A DNA stretch of 64,000 nucleotides from Nocardiopsis gilva YIM 90087 (lineage in GTDB: Bacteria; Actinomycetota; Actinomycetes; Streptosporangiales; Streptosporangiaceae). The position numbers and the translations under genes are program-made. The stretch's first letter is position 1. Each line of letters opens with the position of its first letter. Location of the stretch: the NCBI RefSeq assembly GCF_002263495.1, contig NZ_CP022753.1, positions 2,294,001 through 2,358,000 on the forward strand, written 5' to 3'. Below are positions 18,250-27,664 of the stretch, one piece after another. The notes beneath the pieces are model-generated. The model did no database searches and was not told the origin of the DNA. It saw nothing but the letters and a program-made list of their open reading frames with translations.

Positions 18250-21200
18250 ATGACGAACGAGGACAAGCTCCGCGACGTGCTGAAGCAGGTCACCACCGAT
18301 CTGCGGCGGGTCCGCGAGCAGAACCGTCGTCTGCTGTACAAGGCGGGGGAGCCGGTGGCGGTGGTGGGTGTGGGGTGTCGTTTCCCGGGTGGTGTGACCT
18401 CGGCGGAGGGCCTGTGGGGTGTGGTGTCGGGGGGTGTGGACGCGGTCGGGGACTTTCCGGCCGATCGTGGCTGGGACCTGGAAGGACTCTTTAGCCAGGA
18501 CCCGGATTCGGCTGGGACCTCATACGTACGTGAGGGCGGCTTCGTTGAGAACGCCGGAGGCTTCGACGCGGGGTTCTTTGGAATCAGTCCGCGTGAGGCG
18601 GTGGCGATGGATCCGCAGCAGCGGTTGCTGTTGGAGACGTCGTGGGAGGCGGTGGAGAGCGGCGGGATCGACCCGCTGTCGTTGCGGGGGGCGGGGACGG
18701 GGGTGTTCGTGGGCGTCGTCGCCCAGGACTATGGCCCCCGGCTGCACGAAGCCGCTGACGGTGTGGACGCCCACCTGCTGACGGGCAACGCGGCGAGCGT
18801 CGCTGCCGGACGCGTCTCCTACATCTTCGGCTTTGAAGGCCCCGCCATGACTGTGGACACGGCGTGCTCGTCGTCGCTGGTGGCGCTGCATTTGGCGGTG
18901 CGGTCGCTGCGTGCGGGGGAGTGCTCGCTGGCGCTGGCCGGGGGCGCCACCGTCATGGCTGGTCCCGGTGCGTTCACCGCCTTCAGCCGTCAGCGGGGGT
19001 TGGCGCGTGATGGGCGGTGCAAGGCGTTCGCGGCCGCTGCGGATGGCACGGGGTGGGCGGAGGGTGCGGGCGTTCTGCTGCTGGAGCGGCTGTCCGATGC
19101 TCGGGCCAATGGGCGTCGGATCCTGGGCGTCGTGCGCGGTACCGCCATCAACCACGACGGCATCAGCAGCGGCCTGACCGTTCCCAACGGCACCTCCCAG
19201 CAGCGTGTGATCGGGCGTGCGCTGGCCGATGCGGGGTTGTCGGCCGGGGACGTCGATGCGGTTGAGGCGCATGGCACTGGCACGCGGTTGGGTGATCCGA
19301 TCGAGGCCAATGCGTTGCTGGCGACTTACGGCCGGGAGCACTCTGCCGACGGCCCGCTCTGGTTGGGGTCGTTGAAGTCGAATATCGGTCATGCGGTGGC
19401 AGCAGCGGGTGTCGGTGGTGTCATCAAGACGCTCATGGCATTGCGTCAGGGGGTGTTGCCGCCGACGCTGCACGTGGATGCGCCGACCCCGGAGGTGGAC
19501 TGGTCGTCCGGAGCGGTCCGGTTGCTGACCGAGGCCCGCGAGTGGCATCGAGAAGGACGCCCGCGCCGCGCCGGGGTCTCCTCCTTCGGCATGAGCGGCA
19601 CCAACGCCCACGTGATCCTGGAGGAGGCACCTGAGGAACCCGCCATCACACGGATCCCCACCTCCCGCCAGGCGGAATGGCCGAGCCACCCGGTCCTGCC
19701 CTGGGTGCTGTCCGCCCGCACTCCCGAAGCCCTCGGCAAGCAGGCCGAGCGGTTGCGCGACTTCGTTCCCCAGAACGCGGACATGGCGGATGTCGGGTGG
19801 TCGCTGGCAACAGGTCGGGCGCGCATGGAACACCGCGGCGTCGTGGTGGGTGCGGAACGTCAGGACTTCCTCCGCGGCCTCGACGCGTTGGCCCGCGGCG
19901 CAGACGACACCACGGTGATCCGCGGAGACGGCAACCACCGGCCCGGCCGACTCGCTGTGCTCTTCTCCGGTCAGGGGGCCCAGCGTGTGGGGATGGGGCG
20001 GGGGTTGTATCGGGCGTGGCCGGTGTTCGCGGAGGCGTTCGATGAGGTGTGTGCGGGGTTCGGGGGGCTGTTGGAGCGGCCACTGCATGAGGTGGTGTTC
20101 GCGGATGCGGGGTCGGCGGATGCGGAGCTGCTGGACCTGACCGAGTACACGCAGCCGGCGCTGTTCGCGGTGGAGACGGCTCTGTTCCGGTTGTTGGAGT
20201 CGTTCGGGGTACGGCCCGACCTCCTGCTCGGGCATTCGGTGGGGGAGTTGGCGGCGGTCCATGCGGCGGGTGGGGTGCCGCTGTCGGATGCGTGCGCGCT
20301 GGTGGCGGCGCGGGGCCGGTTGATGGGCCGTGTCGGGCACGGGGCGATGGTGGCGGTCGGCGCCCCAGAGGAGCAGGTGGCGGGGTCGTTGCCGGATGGG
20401 GTCGTGGTGGCGGCGGTGAACGGCCCGTCGTCAGTGGTGGTGTCCGGGGACGAGCGCGGCGTGGCCCAGGTCGAGGGGGAGTGGCGCGGTCGGGGGAAAC
20501 GGGTGCGCCGGCTGCGCGTGGGGTGCGGCTTCCATTCGCCGTGCGTGGACGGGGTGCTTGCAGAACTGGCTGAAGCCGCGGGGGCTGTGTCGTGGGGCGA
20601 CCTTGAGGTGGGTGTGGTGTCGGGGGTGTCGGGGCGGTTGTTGGGTGCGGGGGAGGTGGGTGATGCGGGGTATTGGGTGCGTCAGGCGCGGGATGCGGTG
20701 CGGTTCGGTGACGGTGTGGGGTGGCTGCTGGAGCAGGGCGTGTCCACTTTCATCGAACTCGGACCCGACGGATCACTCACGGCCATGGCGGCCGAATGCT
20801 CCGAGGCGCACCGCGAAAGAGACGGCGGAGAGAACGGCCGGGTCAGCCTGATTCCCTCGATGCGGCCCGGGCAAGCGGAGCCCGAGCGGTGGGTGCGGGC
20901 GTTGGCCGAGGTACATGCGTCGGGTGTGGATGTCGACTGGGCCCCGCTGTTCCCGGGGGCGCGGCGGACGGAGCTGCCGACCTACGCCTTCCAGCACCGC
21001 CACTACTGGCTCGACAGCGAAGAGACGCGTGTGGGGCACACGGTCAACGGAGCCACACCCGCCGATCACCCCTTCTTGAAAGCAGTGATTCCGCTCCCCG
21101 GGACCGACGGGACCCTCTTCACCGGCCGCATCTCCCTTCGCAGTCACCCCTGGCTCGCCGACCACGCCGTGGGCGGTACCGCCCTGCTGCCGGGCACCGC

Positions 21201-24200
21201 GATCGTCGGCCTCGCGCTCCACGCGGGCGACCACACCGGCGCACCGCACCTCGACGAACTCACCCTGCACGCCCCTCTGTCCATTCCCGCGGACGGGGCC
21301 ACCGCTGTTCAGGTCACCGTCGGTCCCGCTGACGATGACGATCGCCGACCCGTCACGGTCCACTCCCGCCCCGCGCGGGCATCCGGCGACACCGGCACCT
21401 CCTCGTGGACCCTGCACGCGGAAGGGACGCTGACCCGGCACACCACACCCGGGGCATCCGCCCCCAGCGCCTGGCCGCCGCCGAACGCCGAGTCCATCGA
21501 CATTGATGGAACCTACGAGCGGCTCGCGGGTCTCGGCTACGAGTACGGCCCGGCATTCCAGGGTCTGCAGGCGGTCTGGCGCGTCGGCGACGAAATCCTG
21601 GCCGAGGTGTGCCTCCCCACCGACCGCCACTCCGAGGCGATCCCCTTCGGCCTGCACCCCGCCCTCCTGGACGCCGCACAGCACGGCATCGCCATCGGCG
21701 ACGGCGCCATCCCAGATGAGGAGATCGCGCTCCCGTTCTCCTGGTCCGGTGTCACCCTGCACGCCGACGGCGCCACCGACCTGAGGGTGCGGCTGTCGCG
21801 CACCGGCCCGAGCACCTTCTCCCTCACCGCGACTGACCCTGCGGGCGCACCCGTCGTGACGATCGGCGCGCTGACGCTACGGCCGATGAACCCCAGCCGT
21901 GCCGCCACCACCGACGACCTCTTCATCCTCGACTGGGCGCCATTGCCGGACTCCCCAGCCACGCGCGAAACCGACAGGTGGGCCCTCCTCGACTCCAACG
22001 GGACCCTCGGATCAGTAGACCTCACCGTCACCACCCACCCGGACCTCGCATCCCTGCGTGCGTCGATCAGCGCGGGAGCCCCCGTCCCCCAGGCAGTGGT
22101 CTTACCCTGCCTCCCTGACCCGGACGGCCCGCATCACGTCGCCGACGAAGCGCGCACCGCCCTGCACGCGATGCTCGACCTGCTCCACGACTGGCTGGAC
22201 GACGATCGCCTGGAAAGTACGCAGCTGGTAGTCGTCACCAGCGGCGCGGTGGCGGCCCACGCCGACGACGACATCACCGACCTCGCCCACGCACCGCTGT
22301 GGGGGATGCTCCGCACCGCCCAGACCGAGCATCCTGGTCGGCTGGTCGCCATCGATGTCGACGACGTCGACGCCGCGCTGCCCCTTCTTCCGGACGCCGT
22401 CGCCAGCGGAGAACCGGGGATCGCCATTCGCGACGGTCACATGCTGGCCCCCCGCCTGGCCCGCCCCCCGGAGCCCAGGGGCACCTCGCTGCCCGCGCTA
22501 CCCGCCGATGGGACCGTTCTGATCACGGGCGCCACGGGAACGCTCGGTGGGGAGGTTGCCCGGCACCTGGTCACCTCCTACGGCGTTCGGCACCTGCTCC
22601 TGCTCGGCCGCAGTGGGGGCAGGAGCGCGGCAGCCGCCGAACTCGCCGCAGACCTGACAGAACTGGGCGCCGAGGTCTCGTTCGCGGCCTGCGATGCCGC
22701 CGACCTCCCGTCGGTCGAACGCGCGCTGGATGGCATCCCTGCAGAGCACCCGCTGTCCGCGGTCGTGCACATCGCCGGCGTCCTCGACGACGGCGTGCTC
22801 ACCTCGCTCACACCTGAGCGCATCGACCGGGTGATCCGCCCCAAGATCGACGCCGCATGGAACCTGCACAAACTCACCGGGGGCCACGACCTCTCGGCCT
22901 TCGTGATGTTCTCATCCGCTGCCGGACTCCTGGGTGCGCCCGGCCAGGCCAACTACGCTGCGGCCAACACCTTCCTGGACGCCCTCGCCCACCACCGTCG
23001 TGCGGCCGGCCTACCCGCGACCTCGCTGTCGTGGGGGCTGTGGGGTCAGCGCACCGGCATGACCGGACACCTCGACGCGACCGACCTGAACCGGATGACC
23101 CGCATGGGCATGGCCGCGCCCCTGGACACCGAGCAGGGCCTGGCGCACGTGGACACCGCTCTGCGCTCCGGCGTGCCGCACATGGTGCCGCTGCCCCTGG
23201 ACCTCCCCGGTGTGCGCGGACGTGCGTCTCGTGCGGGTGAGGTGCCTCCGCTGTTCCGCGGCCTTGTCCGCCCACCACGCCGTCGGGCTGCGGGGGCGGC
23301 GGGAACCGGCGAGGGAGCGTTGCGCGAGCAGGTCGCCGACCTGTCCGCGGACGCCGCCGAACAGATCCTTACCAATCTGGTACGGGCGCGGGCCGCCGAC
23401 GTCCTCGGCCACGCCGACGCCGACAAGATCGACCCCGAGCGCGAATTCCTGGAGGCGGGGTTCGACTCCCTCACCGCCGTCGAACTCCGCAACCAGCTCA
23501 ATGACGCCTCCGGTCTCCGCCTGCCCCCAGCACTGATCTTCACCTACCCGACGCCCCAGGACCTGGGCCGCCACCTGGCCGGAGAACTGACCCGCAACGG
23601 CCCCAGCGCAGAGGACGCTTCGATGGCGTCGCAACAGGACGAACCTGCGGACGCCGTCCTCCCTGACAGCCTCGTGACCCTGTTCCGCCAGACCTGCCAA
23701 CTGGGCCGCATCGACGACGGCATCCGGATGGTCGAGGCCGCCGCCCAGGTCCGGCCCACCTTCGGCCACGACGGCGACCCGGACGGCGTGCCCGCCCCGG
23801 TACGCCTGGCACAGGGTGATGCCCAACCAGCGCTGATGTGCTTCGCCTCGCTGGTGATGATCTCCGGCAGCCAGGAGTACGCGCGCTTCGCCGCCCCTCT
23901 GCGTGGGGCGCGCGACGTCACCGTCCTCCCCGAGCCCGGATTCCGGCCTGGCGAACGCCTGCCGGAGGACGCCGACGTCGCGATCGAGTCCCAAGTGCGC
24001 GCCGTCCTGAGCTGCATCGGTGAATCCGGGCAGCCGCCGTTCTGCTTGGTCGGCAGGTCATCGGGCGGCTGGATCGCCCACGCCGTCGCCGCCCGTCTGG
24101 AAGCGCGGGGCGTCTTCCCACACTCCGTCGTTCTGATCGACACCCCACTCCCGGATGCTTCGGCGACCCTCCCCGTCATCGAAACCGCGGTACTCCACCG

Positions 24201-24498
24201 CGAACAACAACTCGGGCTGATGGACACGGCCCGTGTCACCGCCATGGGCGGCTACCTGCGCATGTTCGCCGACTGGAAGCCCGAGCCCATCACGACCCCG
24301 ACCCTCCTCGTCCGCCCTGAGGGCCCGGTCACCGGCCCCTCGGGCGAACCCTTGGGCGGCCCCAACTGGCGCTTCGCCTGGCACCTCCCGCACACCGTGC
24401 TCGACGTCCCCGGCAACCACCTCACCATGATGGAAGAACACGCCGAGGCCACCGCCCGCGCGCTCGACGCCTGGCTTACCGAGTCGCGAGTGCGGTGA
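18250..24498 (+). CDS. Type I PKS module 3 (KS-AT-DH-KR-ACP) with terminal thioesterase
   Basis: ATG at 18250 is preferred: GGGGAGA lies upstream and the docking helix begins MTNEDKLRDVLKQ. An in-frame GTG at 18220 would add ten residues. The protein has 2082 residues. KS Cys206; AT with GHSVGE (Ser663) and GFHS (761-763), so malonyl-CoA; DH with His972 in HxxxGxxxxP and Asp1141; KR with HIAGVLDD (1512-1514, B-type) and Tyr1569; ACP Ser1740 in GFDSLTAVEL. The thioesterase has GRSSG (Ser1937), Asp1964 and His2057, a full triad, with Arg in place of the usual His before the Ser. No ER is present, so the final condensation should leave an alpha,beta double bond. Large blocks are near-identical to module 2. 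Confidence 0.95.
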   Translation: MTNEDKLRDVLKQVTTDLRRVREQNRRLLYKAGEPVAVVGVGCRFPGGVTSAEGLWGVVSGGVDAVGDFPADRGWDLEGLFSQDPDSAGTSYVREGGFVENAGGFDAGFFGISPREAVAMDPQQRLLLETSWEAVESGGIDPLSLRGAGTGVFVGVVAQDYGPRLHEAADGVDAHLLTGNAASVAAGRVSYIFGFEGPAMTVDTACSSSLVALHLAVRSLRAGECSLALAGGATVMAGPGAFTAFSRQRGLARDGRCKAFAAAADGTGWAEGAGVLLLERLSDARANGRRILGVVRGTAINHDGISSGLTVPNGTSQQRVIGRALADAGLSAGDVDAVEAHGTGTRLGDPIEANALLATYGREHSADGPLWLGSLKSNIGHAVAAAGVGGVIKTLMALRQGVLPPTLHVDAPTPEVDWSSGAVRLLTEAREWHREGRPRRAGVSSFGMSGTNAHVILEEAPEEPAITRIPTSRQAEWPSHPVLPWVLSARTPEALGKQAERLRDFVPQNADMADVGWSLATGRARMEHRGVVVGAERQDFLRGLDALARGADDTTVIRGDGNHRPGRLAVLFSGQGAQRVGMGRGLYRAWPVFAEAFDEVCAGFGGLLERPLHEVVFADAGSADAELLDLTEYTQPALFAVETALFRLLESFGVRPDLLLGHSVGELAAVHAAGGVPLSDACALVAARGRLMGRVGHGAMVAVGAPEEQVAGSLPDGVVVAAVNGPSSVVVSGDERGVAQVEGEWRGRGKRVRRLRVGCGFHSPCVDGVLAELAEAAGAVSWGDLEVGVVSGVSGRLLGAGEVGDAGYWVRQARDAVRFGDGVGWLLEQGVSTFIELGPDGSLTAMAAECSEAHRERDGGENGRVSLIPSMRPGQAEPERWVRALAEVHASGVDVDWAPLFPGARRTELPTYAFQHRHYWLDSEETRVGHTVNGATPADHPFLKAVIPLPGTDGTLFTGRISLRSHPWLADHAVGGTALLPGTAIVGLALHAGDHTGAPHLDELTLHAPLSIPADGATAVQVTVGPADDDDRRPVTVHSRPARASGDTGTSSWTLHAEGTLTRHTTPGASAPSAWPPPNAESIDIDGTYERLAGLGYEYGPAFQGLQAVWRVGDEILAEVCLPTDRHSEAIPFGLHPALLDAAQHGIAIGDGAIPDEEIALPFSWSGVTLHADGATDLRVRLSRTGPSTFSLTATDPAGAPVVTIGALTLRPMNPSRAATTDDLFILDWAPLPDSPATRETDRWALLDSNGTLGSVDLTVTTHPDLASLRASISAGAPVPQAVVLPCLPDPDGPHHVADEARTALHAMLDLLHDWLDDDRLESTQLVVVTSGAVAAHADDDITDLAHAPLWGMLRTAQTEHPGRLVAIDVDDVDAALPLLPDAVASGEPGIAIRDGHMLAPRLARPPEPRGTSLPALPADGTVLITGATGTLGGEVARHLVTSYGVRHLLLLGRSGGRSAAAAELAADLTELGAEVSFAACDAADLPSVERALDGIPAEHPLSAVVHIAGVLDDGVLTSLTPERIDRVIRPKIDAAWNLHKLTGGHDLSAFVMFSSAAGLLGAPGQANYAAANTFLDALAHHRRAAGLPATSLSWGLWGQRTGMTGHLDATDLNRMTRMGMAAPLDTEQGLAHVDTALRSGVPHMVPLPLDLPGVRGRASRAGEVPPLFRGLVRPPRRRAAGAAGTGEGALREQVADLSADAAEQILTNLVRARAADVLGHADADKIDPEREFLEAGFDSLTAVELRNQLNDASGLRLPPALIFTYPTPQDLGRHLAGELTRNGPSAEDASMASQQDEPADAVLPDSLVTLFRQTCQLGRIDDGIRMVEAAAQVRPTFGHDGDPDGVPAPVRLAQGDAQPALMCFASLVMISGSQEYARFAAPLRGARDVTVLPEPGFRPGERLPEDADVAIESQVRAVLSCIGESGQPPFCLVGRSSGGWIAHAVAARLEARGVFPHSVVLIDTPLPDASATLPVIETAVLHREQQLGLMDTARVTAMGGYLRMFADWKPEPITTPTLLVRPEGPVTGPSGEPLGGPNWRFAWHLPHTVLDVPGNHLTMMEEHAEATARALDAWLTESRVR

Positions 24499-24525
24499 AC
24501 TCACCCGGGTGGACCCATGAGAAGT

Positions 24526-24543
24526 GGGGCCCGCGAGGGCCCC
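24526..24543 (+). terminator. Terminator at the end of the PKS operon
   Basis: Arms GGGGCCC and GGGCCCC flank GCGA, 28 bases after the thioesterase stop. It can also serve the convergent lipoprotein gene. A related hairpin sits at 27582-27607. Confidence 0.65.
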
Positions 24544-24604
24544 TCATCAGGGATTCTGAGTGCATCTGTACGCGCGTACGCCGCGTCGACAGGATCGGCG
24601 GGGG

Positions 24605-24976
24605 TTACTGGGTGAACTCGAACTTGGCGCCTTCGTCGGTGTTGGAGACGTATTCGACCGTGTAACGGTGCAACGTGGCGGATTCCCCCAGCTTCACCGA
24701 GGTCTCCTCCCTGTCGTCCACCGCCCCGGAGGTTTCCCGCTCCACCATAACTTTGGCGCTTTTGTCCTTGTTTAGGACGATTCGATACTCGTACTCGGTG
24801 ACGCCGATGTCGGCCAGATCACCAGAACCGCCAGTGCCCTTGATGGTGACGGTGCAGTTCCCGTCCCGGCACGACGTGCTGCTGGTCCCGGAGTAGGAGG
24901 TGGACTCGCACGACCCCGACGCGGCGAGTACCACCAGCGCGCTCATGCCGTACAAGGAGAAGCTCCGCACGTCCAT
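24605..24976 (-). CDS. Small lipoprotein of unknown function, copy 1
   Basis: The protein has 123 residues. MDVRSFSLYGMSALVVLAAS is followed by GSC, giving a signal peptide with a lipobox ending in Cys (LAASGSC is not ideal but fits type II processing). The mature part is Ser/Thr-rich, then beta-like, with CRDGNCTVTIKGTGGSGDLA and EYEYRIVLNKDKSAKV. Two Cys in CRDGNC could form a disulfide. It is clearly paralogous to the gene at 27665-28054. I do not recognise the family. It faces the PKS across a terminator. Confidence 0.7.
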   Translation of the reverse strand: MDVRSFSLYGMSALVVLAASGSCESTSYSGTSSTSCRDGNCTVTIKGTGGSGDLADIGVTEYEYRIVLNKDKSAKVMVERETSGAVDDREETSVKLGESATLHRYTVEYVSNTDEGAKFEFTQ

Positions 24977-25178
24977 GCGTTATTGCCTTTCTGAGTCGGC
25001 CACCGACGATCTTGGTATTCGCGGTCCGGCAGCGTAGCAGGCGCGCAAGGAACGTGAACGGGACGGCCCCGCCATATGGAGGACCTTGCCTGACGAATCC
25101 AGCGGCTTCCGCTCAATTTTCGTCGTAGGTCGCTACGTTCGGTGCGTATATATGACCAGAGGGTTCTAATAGAAAGCT

Positions 25179-25330
25179 ATGTCTTACACAGCTGTCGTCG
25201 CTTTCTATCGAACGCTAGGAACGGGCCTCGACCGGAAAATAGAACGGCTCATGGGCCGAAACGCCTACGAATATCGGTACGTCGACCGGGTCGGCGACGT
25301 TGGTTCGTCTACCTCAGCGTCCATTTCTGA
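25179..25330 (+). pseudogene. Deletion remnant of the hypothetical gene found intact at 28294
   Basis: The first ~35 codons (MSYTAVVAFYRTLGTGLDRK, then IERLMG) match the N-terminus of the 28294 gene (MYKPVVVALNRELSLDLERQ, LERIM). The last ~17 (VDRVGDV, then in a shifted frame WFVYLSVHF) match its C-terminus (IDKLDDDAWLVCLTVHF). About 150 central codons are gone and one frameshift lies near 25308. Upstream sequence (GCTACGTTCGGTGCG) is also shared with the intact copy. Confidence 0.6.
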
Positions 25331-25360
25331 TCCCGGCGTCGAGACCGTCCCGGACTGCGT

Positions 25361-26290
25361 TTAGGCCGATGCGCCGCCTTCCGGTGGCGGAGTGGTGGGT
25401 TCAGGCTGCGGCAGTTGCCGTCGGGCCATGGTGAGGAAGGCCCGACCAGCGGGGCTTCCGTGCTGCGGGCGGGTGGCGAGGACGATGCGGCGTTCCAGAC
25501 TCGGCTTGGTCAGCGGGACCTGCGCGGTTCGAGGTGGCCCGGCGAAGGCGGACACGGGAAGTACCGCGACCCCGATCCGCTGCAGTACGAGCTGGCGGAT
25601 CAGGCTGAGGTCACGGGTTTCGGCCACGACGTTCGGGGTGAACCCGGCGTCCCGGCAGGCGCGTTCGAGGTTGGTGCGTAGCTTGCTACCGCGAGGGGCG
25701 GTGACGATGGGCTCGTCGCGAATCCCCGACAGGGAGAGCGACTCCCTGCGCGCGAGCGGGTGGTCGGGATGCAGGGCGACGCCGACGCCTTCGCGGGCGA
25801 TGACGTGCGGGCGCATCTCGTCGGGCAGGGGCGGATCCGCCGGGCCCTGACCGATGACGGCGATGTCCAGCATGCCCGTGGCCAGCGCGTTCAGCAGGGC
25901 GTCGGTCTCGTCTTCGCGCAGGCTGAGCCGGATCTGCGGGTGTCGGCGGTGGAAAGCGCCGAGCAACTCCAGCACCCGCTGGTCGGGCAACGGCTGGACC
26001 AGGCCGACCGCGAGACTGCCGGTGAGCAGGCCGGAGAGTGCGCTGATCGATTCCTTGGCGTTGGTGGCCTCCCCGAGTATGGCCCGCGCGTGCGGCAGCA
26101 GCGCCTCGCCCGCTGCGGTCAGCGAGACCGAGCGGCGGTCTCTACGGAACAGTGGCTCGCCCAGCTCGGCCTCCAGGCGCCGAATCTGCTGGCTGATCGC
26201 GGGCTGGGCCACCAGGACCCGCTCGGCGGCGCGGGTGAAGTGGCGTTCCTCTGCAACCGCGATGAAGTAGTCGAGCTGGCGGAGTTCCAT
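25361..26290 (-). CDS. LysR-family transcriptional regulator
   Basis: The protein has 309 residues, normal for the family. The N-terminal winged helix (MELRQLDYFIAVAEERHFTR, AAERVLVAQPAISQQIRRLE) is followed by a periplasmic-binding-like effector domain (~90-295). It is divergent from the RibD-fold gene, 107 bases away, with a perfect T-N11-A palindrome between them at 26300-26314. It therefore probably controls itself and that gene. The effector is unknown. Confidence 0.92.
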   Translation of the reverse strand: MELRQLDYFIAVAEERHFTRAAERVLVAQPAISQQIRRLEAELGEPLFRRDRRSVSLTAAGEALLPHARAILGEATNAKESISALSGLLTGSLAVGLVQPLPDQRVLELLGAFHRRHPQIRLSLREDETDALLNALATGMLDIAVIGQGPADPPLPDEMRPHVIAREGVGVALHPDHPLARRESLSLSGIRDEPIVTAPRGSKLRTNLERACRDAGFTPNVVAETRDLSLIRQLVLQRIGVAVLPVSAFAGPPRTAQVPLTKPSLERRIVLATRPQHGSPAGRAFLTMARRQLPQPEPTTPPPEGGASA

Positions 26291-26299
26291 AAGGAAAGC

Positions 26300-26314
26300 T
26301 TCTCATAGTGAGAA
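26300..26314. promoter_or_regulatory. LysR-type operator
   Basis: TTCTCATAGTGAGAA is a perfect inverted repeat (TTCTCA, TAG, TGAGAA). It contains the T-N11-A core known for LysR proteins and lies 10 bases before the LysR start codon in the divergent intergenic region. Confidence 0.65.
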
Positions 26315-26397
26315 TAAAGAGATTCTGGACTTATCACCATGGCCCCATATAGCGTCCCTCACATCACCGAAACCAATCCAAGCGAGAGGGGATCGCC

Positions 26398-26940
26398 ATG
26401 GGCAAGCTGGTGGTGTCGGAGTTCATGACCCTCAACGGCGTGATCGAGTCGCCGGAAAAGTGGTCGCTGGACTACTTCGGCAGCGACATCGCGGACTTCA
26501 AGCTGGCCGAACTACAGGCCAGCGACGCGCTGCTGCTCGGCCGAACGACCTACAACGGCTTCGCGGCCGCATGGCCGGGCCGCACGGACGAGACCGGCTT
26601 CGCGGACAGGATCAACACGATGCCGAAGTACGTGGTCTCGTCCAACGGTGACGCACCCTGGGAGAACACCACGGTACTCGGATCGGACTTCACCGAACGG
26701 ATCGCCAGACTGAAGGAGGAGGTCGACGGCGACATCCTGGTCAACGGCAGCGGCGAGCTGGTGAACGGCCTGCTTTCAGCCGCCCTGGTCGACCAGTTCA
26801 CCCTGATCACCTATCCGGTGGTGGTGCCGTCCGGACAGCGATTGTTCGCCGACGGTACGACGGTGTCCCTGGACCTGATCGAGACCCGTCCCTTCGCCAC
26901 CGGCCCCATTCTCACCCAGTACGCGGTGACGAAGTCCTAA
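26398..26940 (+). CDS. Dihydrofolate-reductase-like (RibD C-terminal fold) protein
   Basis: The protein has 180 residues and starts at ATG after GAGAGGGG. It opens MGKLVVSEFMTLNGVIESPE, then has DALLLGRTTYNGFAAAWPG and DILVNGSGELVNGLLSAALV, the pattern of the RibD C-terminal/YwjB-YyaP family. These are single-domain NADPH-binding reductases of mostly unknown substrate. Despite the usual annotation it is not the housekeeping FolA. It is divergent from and probably regulated by the adjacent LysR protein. Confidence 0.85.
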   Translation: MGKLVVSEFMTLNGVIESPEKWSLDYFGSDIADFKLAELQASDALLLGRTTYNGFAAAWPGRTDETGFADRINTMPKYVVSSNGDAPWENTTVLGSDFTERIARLKEEVDGDILVNGSGELVNGLLSAALVDQFTLITYPVVVPSGQRLFADGTTVSLDLIETRPFATGPILTQYAVTKS

Positions 26941-27096
26941 GCAGACCAGTCCGGGCCCGGGTCGCGACCACACTCGCGGCCTAGGTGTACTGACCACTGA
27001 GGTTGGTGACATACCGGGACAAGTTGGACATAAAAGGAGGGCCTTCGGTATCGGTGTGGATGTCTGACGTCCGCCCCGAGCACCGCAAGGCCCTCA

Positions 27097-27492
27097 ATGC
27101 CTCACGCTACCCACACCAACGCCAAACTCGCACCCGCCGGCCGCCTCGCGCTGGCCCGCTGCATCGTCGATGCCCACTGGCCCCTGCGCCGGGCCGCCGA
27201 GCGCTTCCAGGTCAGCCCCACCACCGCCCAACGCTGGGCCGCCCGCTACCGCCAACACGGACCGGCCGGGATGGCCGACGCCTCCAGCCGCCCGCACCAC
27301 TCGCCCCGACGCACCCCCACCCGCCGCGAACGCCGCGTCATCAAACTCCGCGCCACCCGCCGGTGGGGCCCGGCCCGCATCGCCGGACACCTGGGCATGC
27401 ACGCCTCCACCGTCCACCGCATCCTGACCCGCTACCCAATGCCCCGCCTGGCCCACACCGACCGGGCCACCCGGCGACCACCTCGCCCCTGA
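27097..27492 (+). mobile_element. IS481-type transposase fragment (N-terminal part)
   Basis: 131 codons start MPHATHTNAKLAPAGRLALA. Helix-turn-helix segments follow (RRAAERFQVSPTTAQRWAAR, then RRWGPARIAGHLGMHASTVH), matching the N-terminus of IS481-family transposases. The DDE catalytic core is absent. The frame runs into PRLAHTDRATRRPPRP and stops where a thioesterase remnant begins. I cannot define the element's terminal repeats. The fragment probably marks an IS-associated deletion joining it to a PKS 3' end. Confidence 0.75.
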
Positions 27493-27560
27493 TGGAAGAG
27501 CACGCCGAGGCCACCGCCCGCCCGCTGGATGTCTGGCTCGCCGAGTCTCTCGTCGACTGA
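27475..27560 (+). pseudogene. Remnant of a PKS thioesterase C-terminus
   Basis: The segment encodes MEEHAEATARPLDVWLAESL and stops. It matches MEEHAEATARALDAWLTESR at the end of the third PKS gene. Homology continues through the bases before it (GACCACCTCGCC against AACCACCTCACC) and past the stop into ACTCACCCGG. It is therefore the last ~28 codons of a second, otherwise deleted, PKS thioesterase. Confidence 0.8.
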
Positions 27561-27581
27561 ACTCACCCGGACGGAAGCACG

Positions 27582-27607
27582 AAAAAGGGGCCCGCGAGGC
27601 CCCCTTT
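27582..27607 (+). terminator. Terminator, copy of the PKS-end hairpin
   Basis: AAAAAGGGGCC, CGCGA, GGCCCCCTTT form a stem flanked by A and T runs, so it can act in both directions. It corresponds in position and core (GGGGCCCGCGAGG) to the hairpin at 24526. Confidence 0.65.
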
Positions 27608-27664
27608 CGACATATGCCGTGTGTTTCTGTTGCGCGCGCATTGCGTCGGTGCGGTCAGCGGCGC

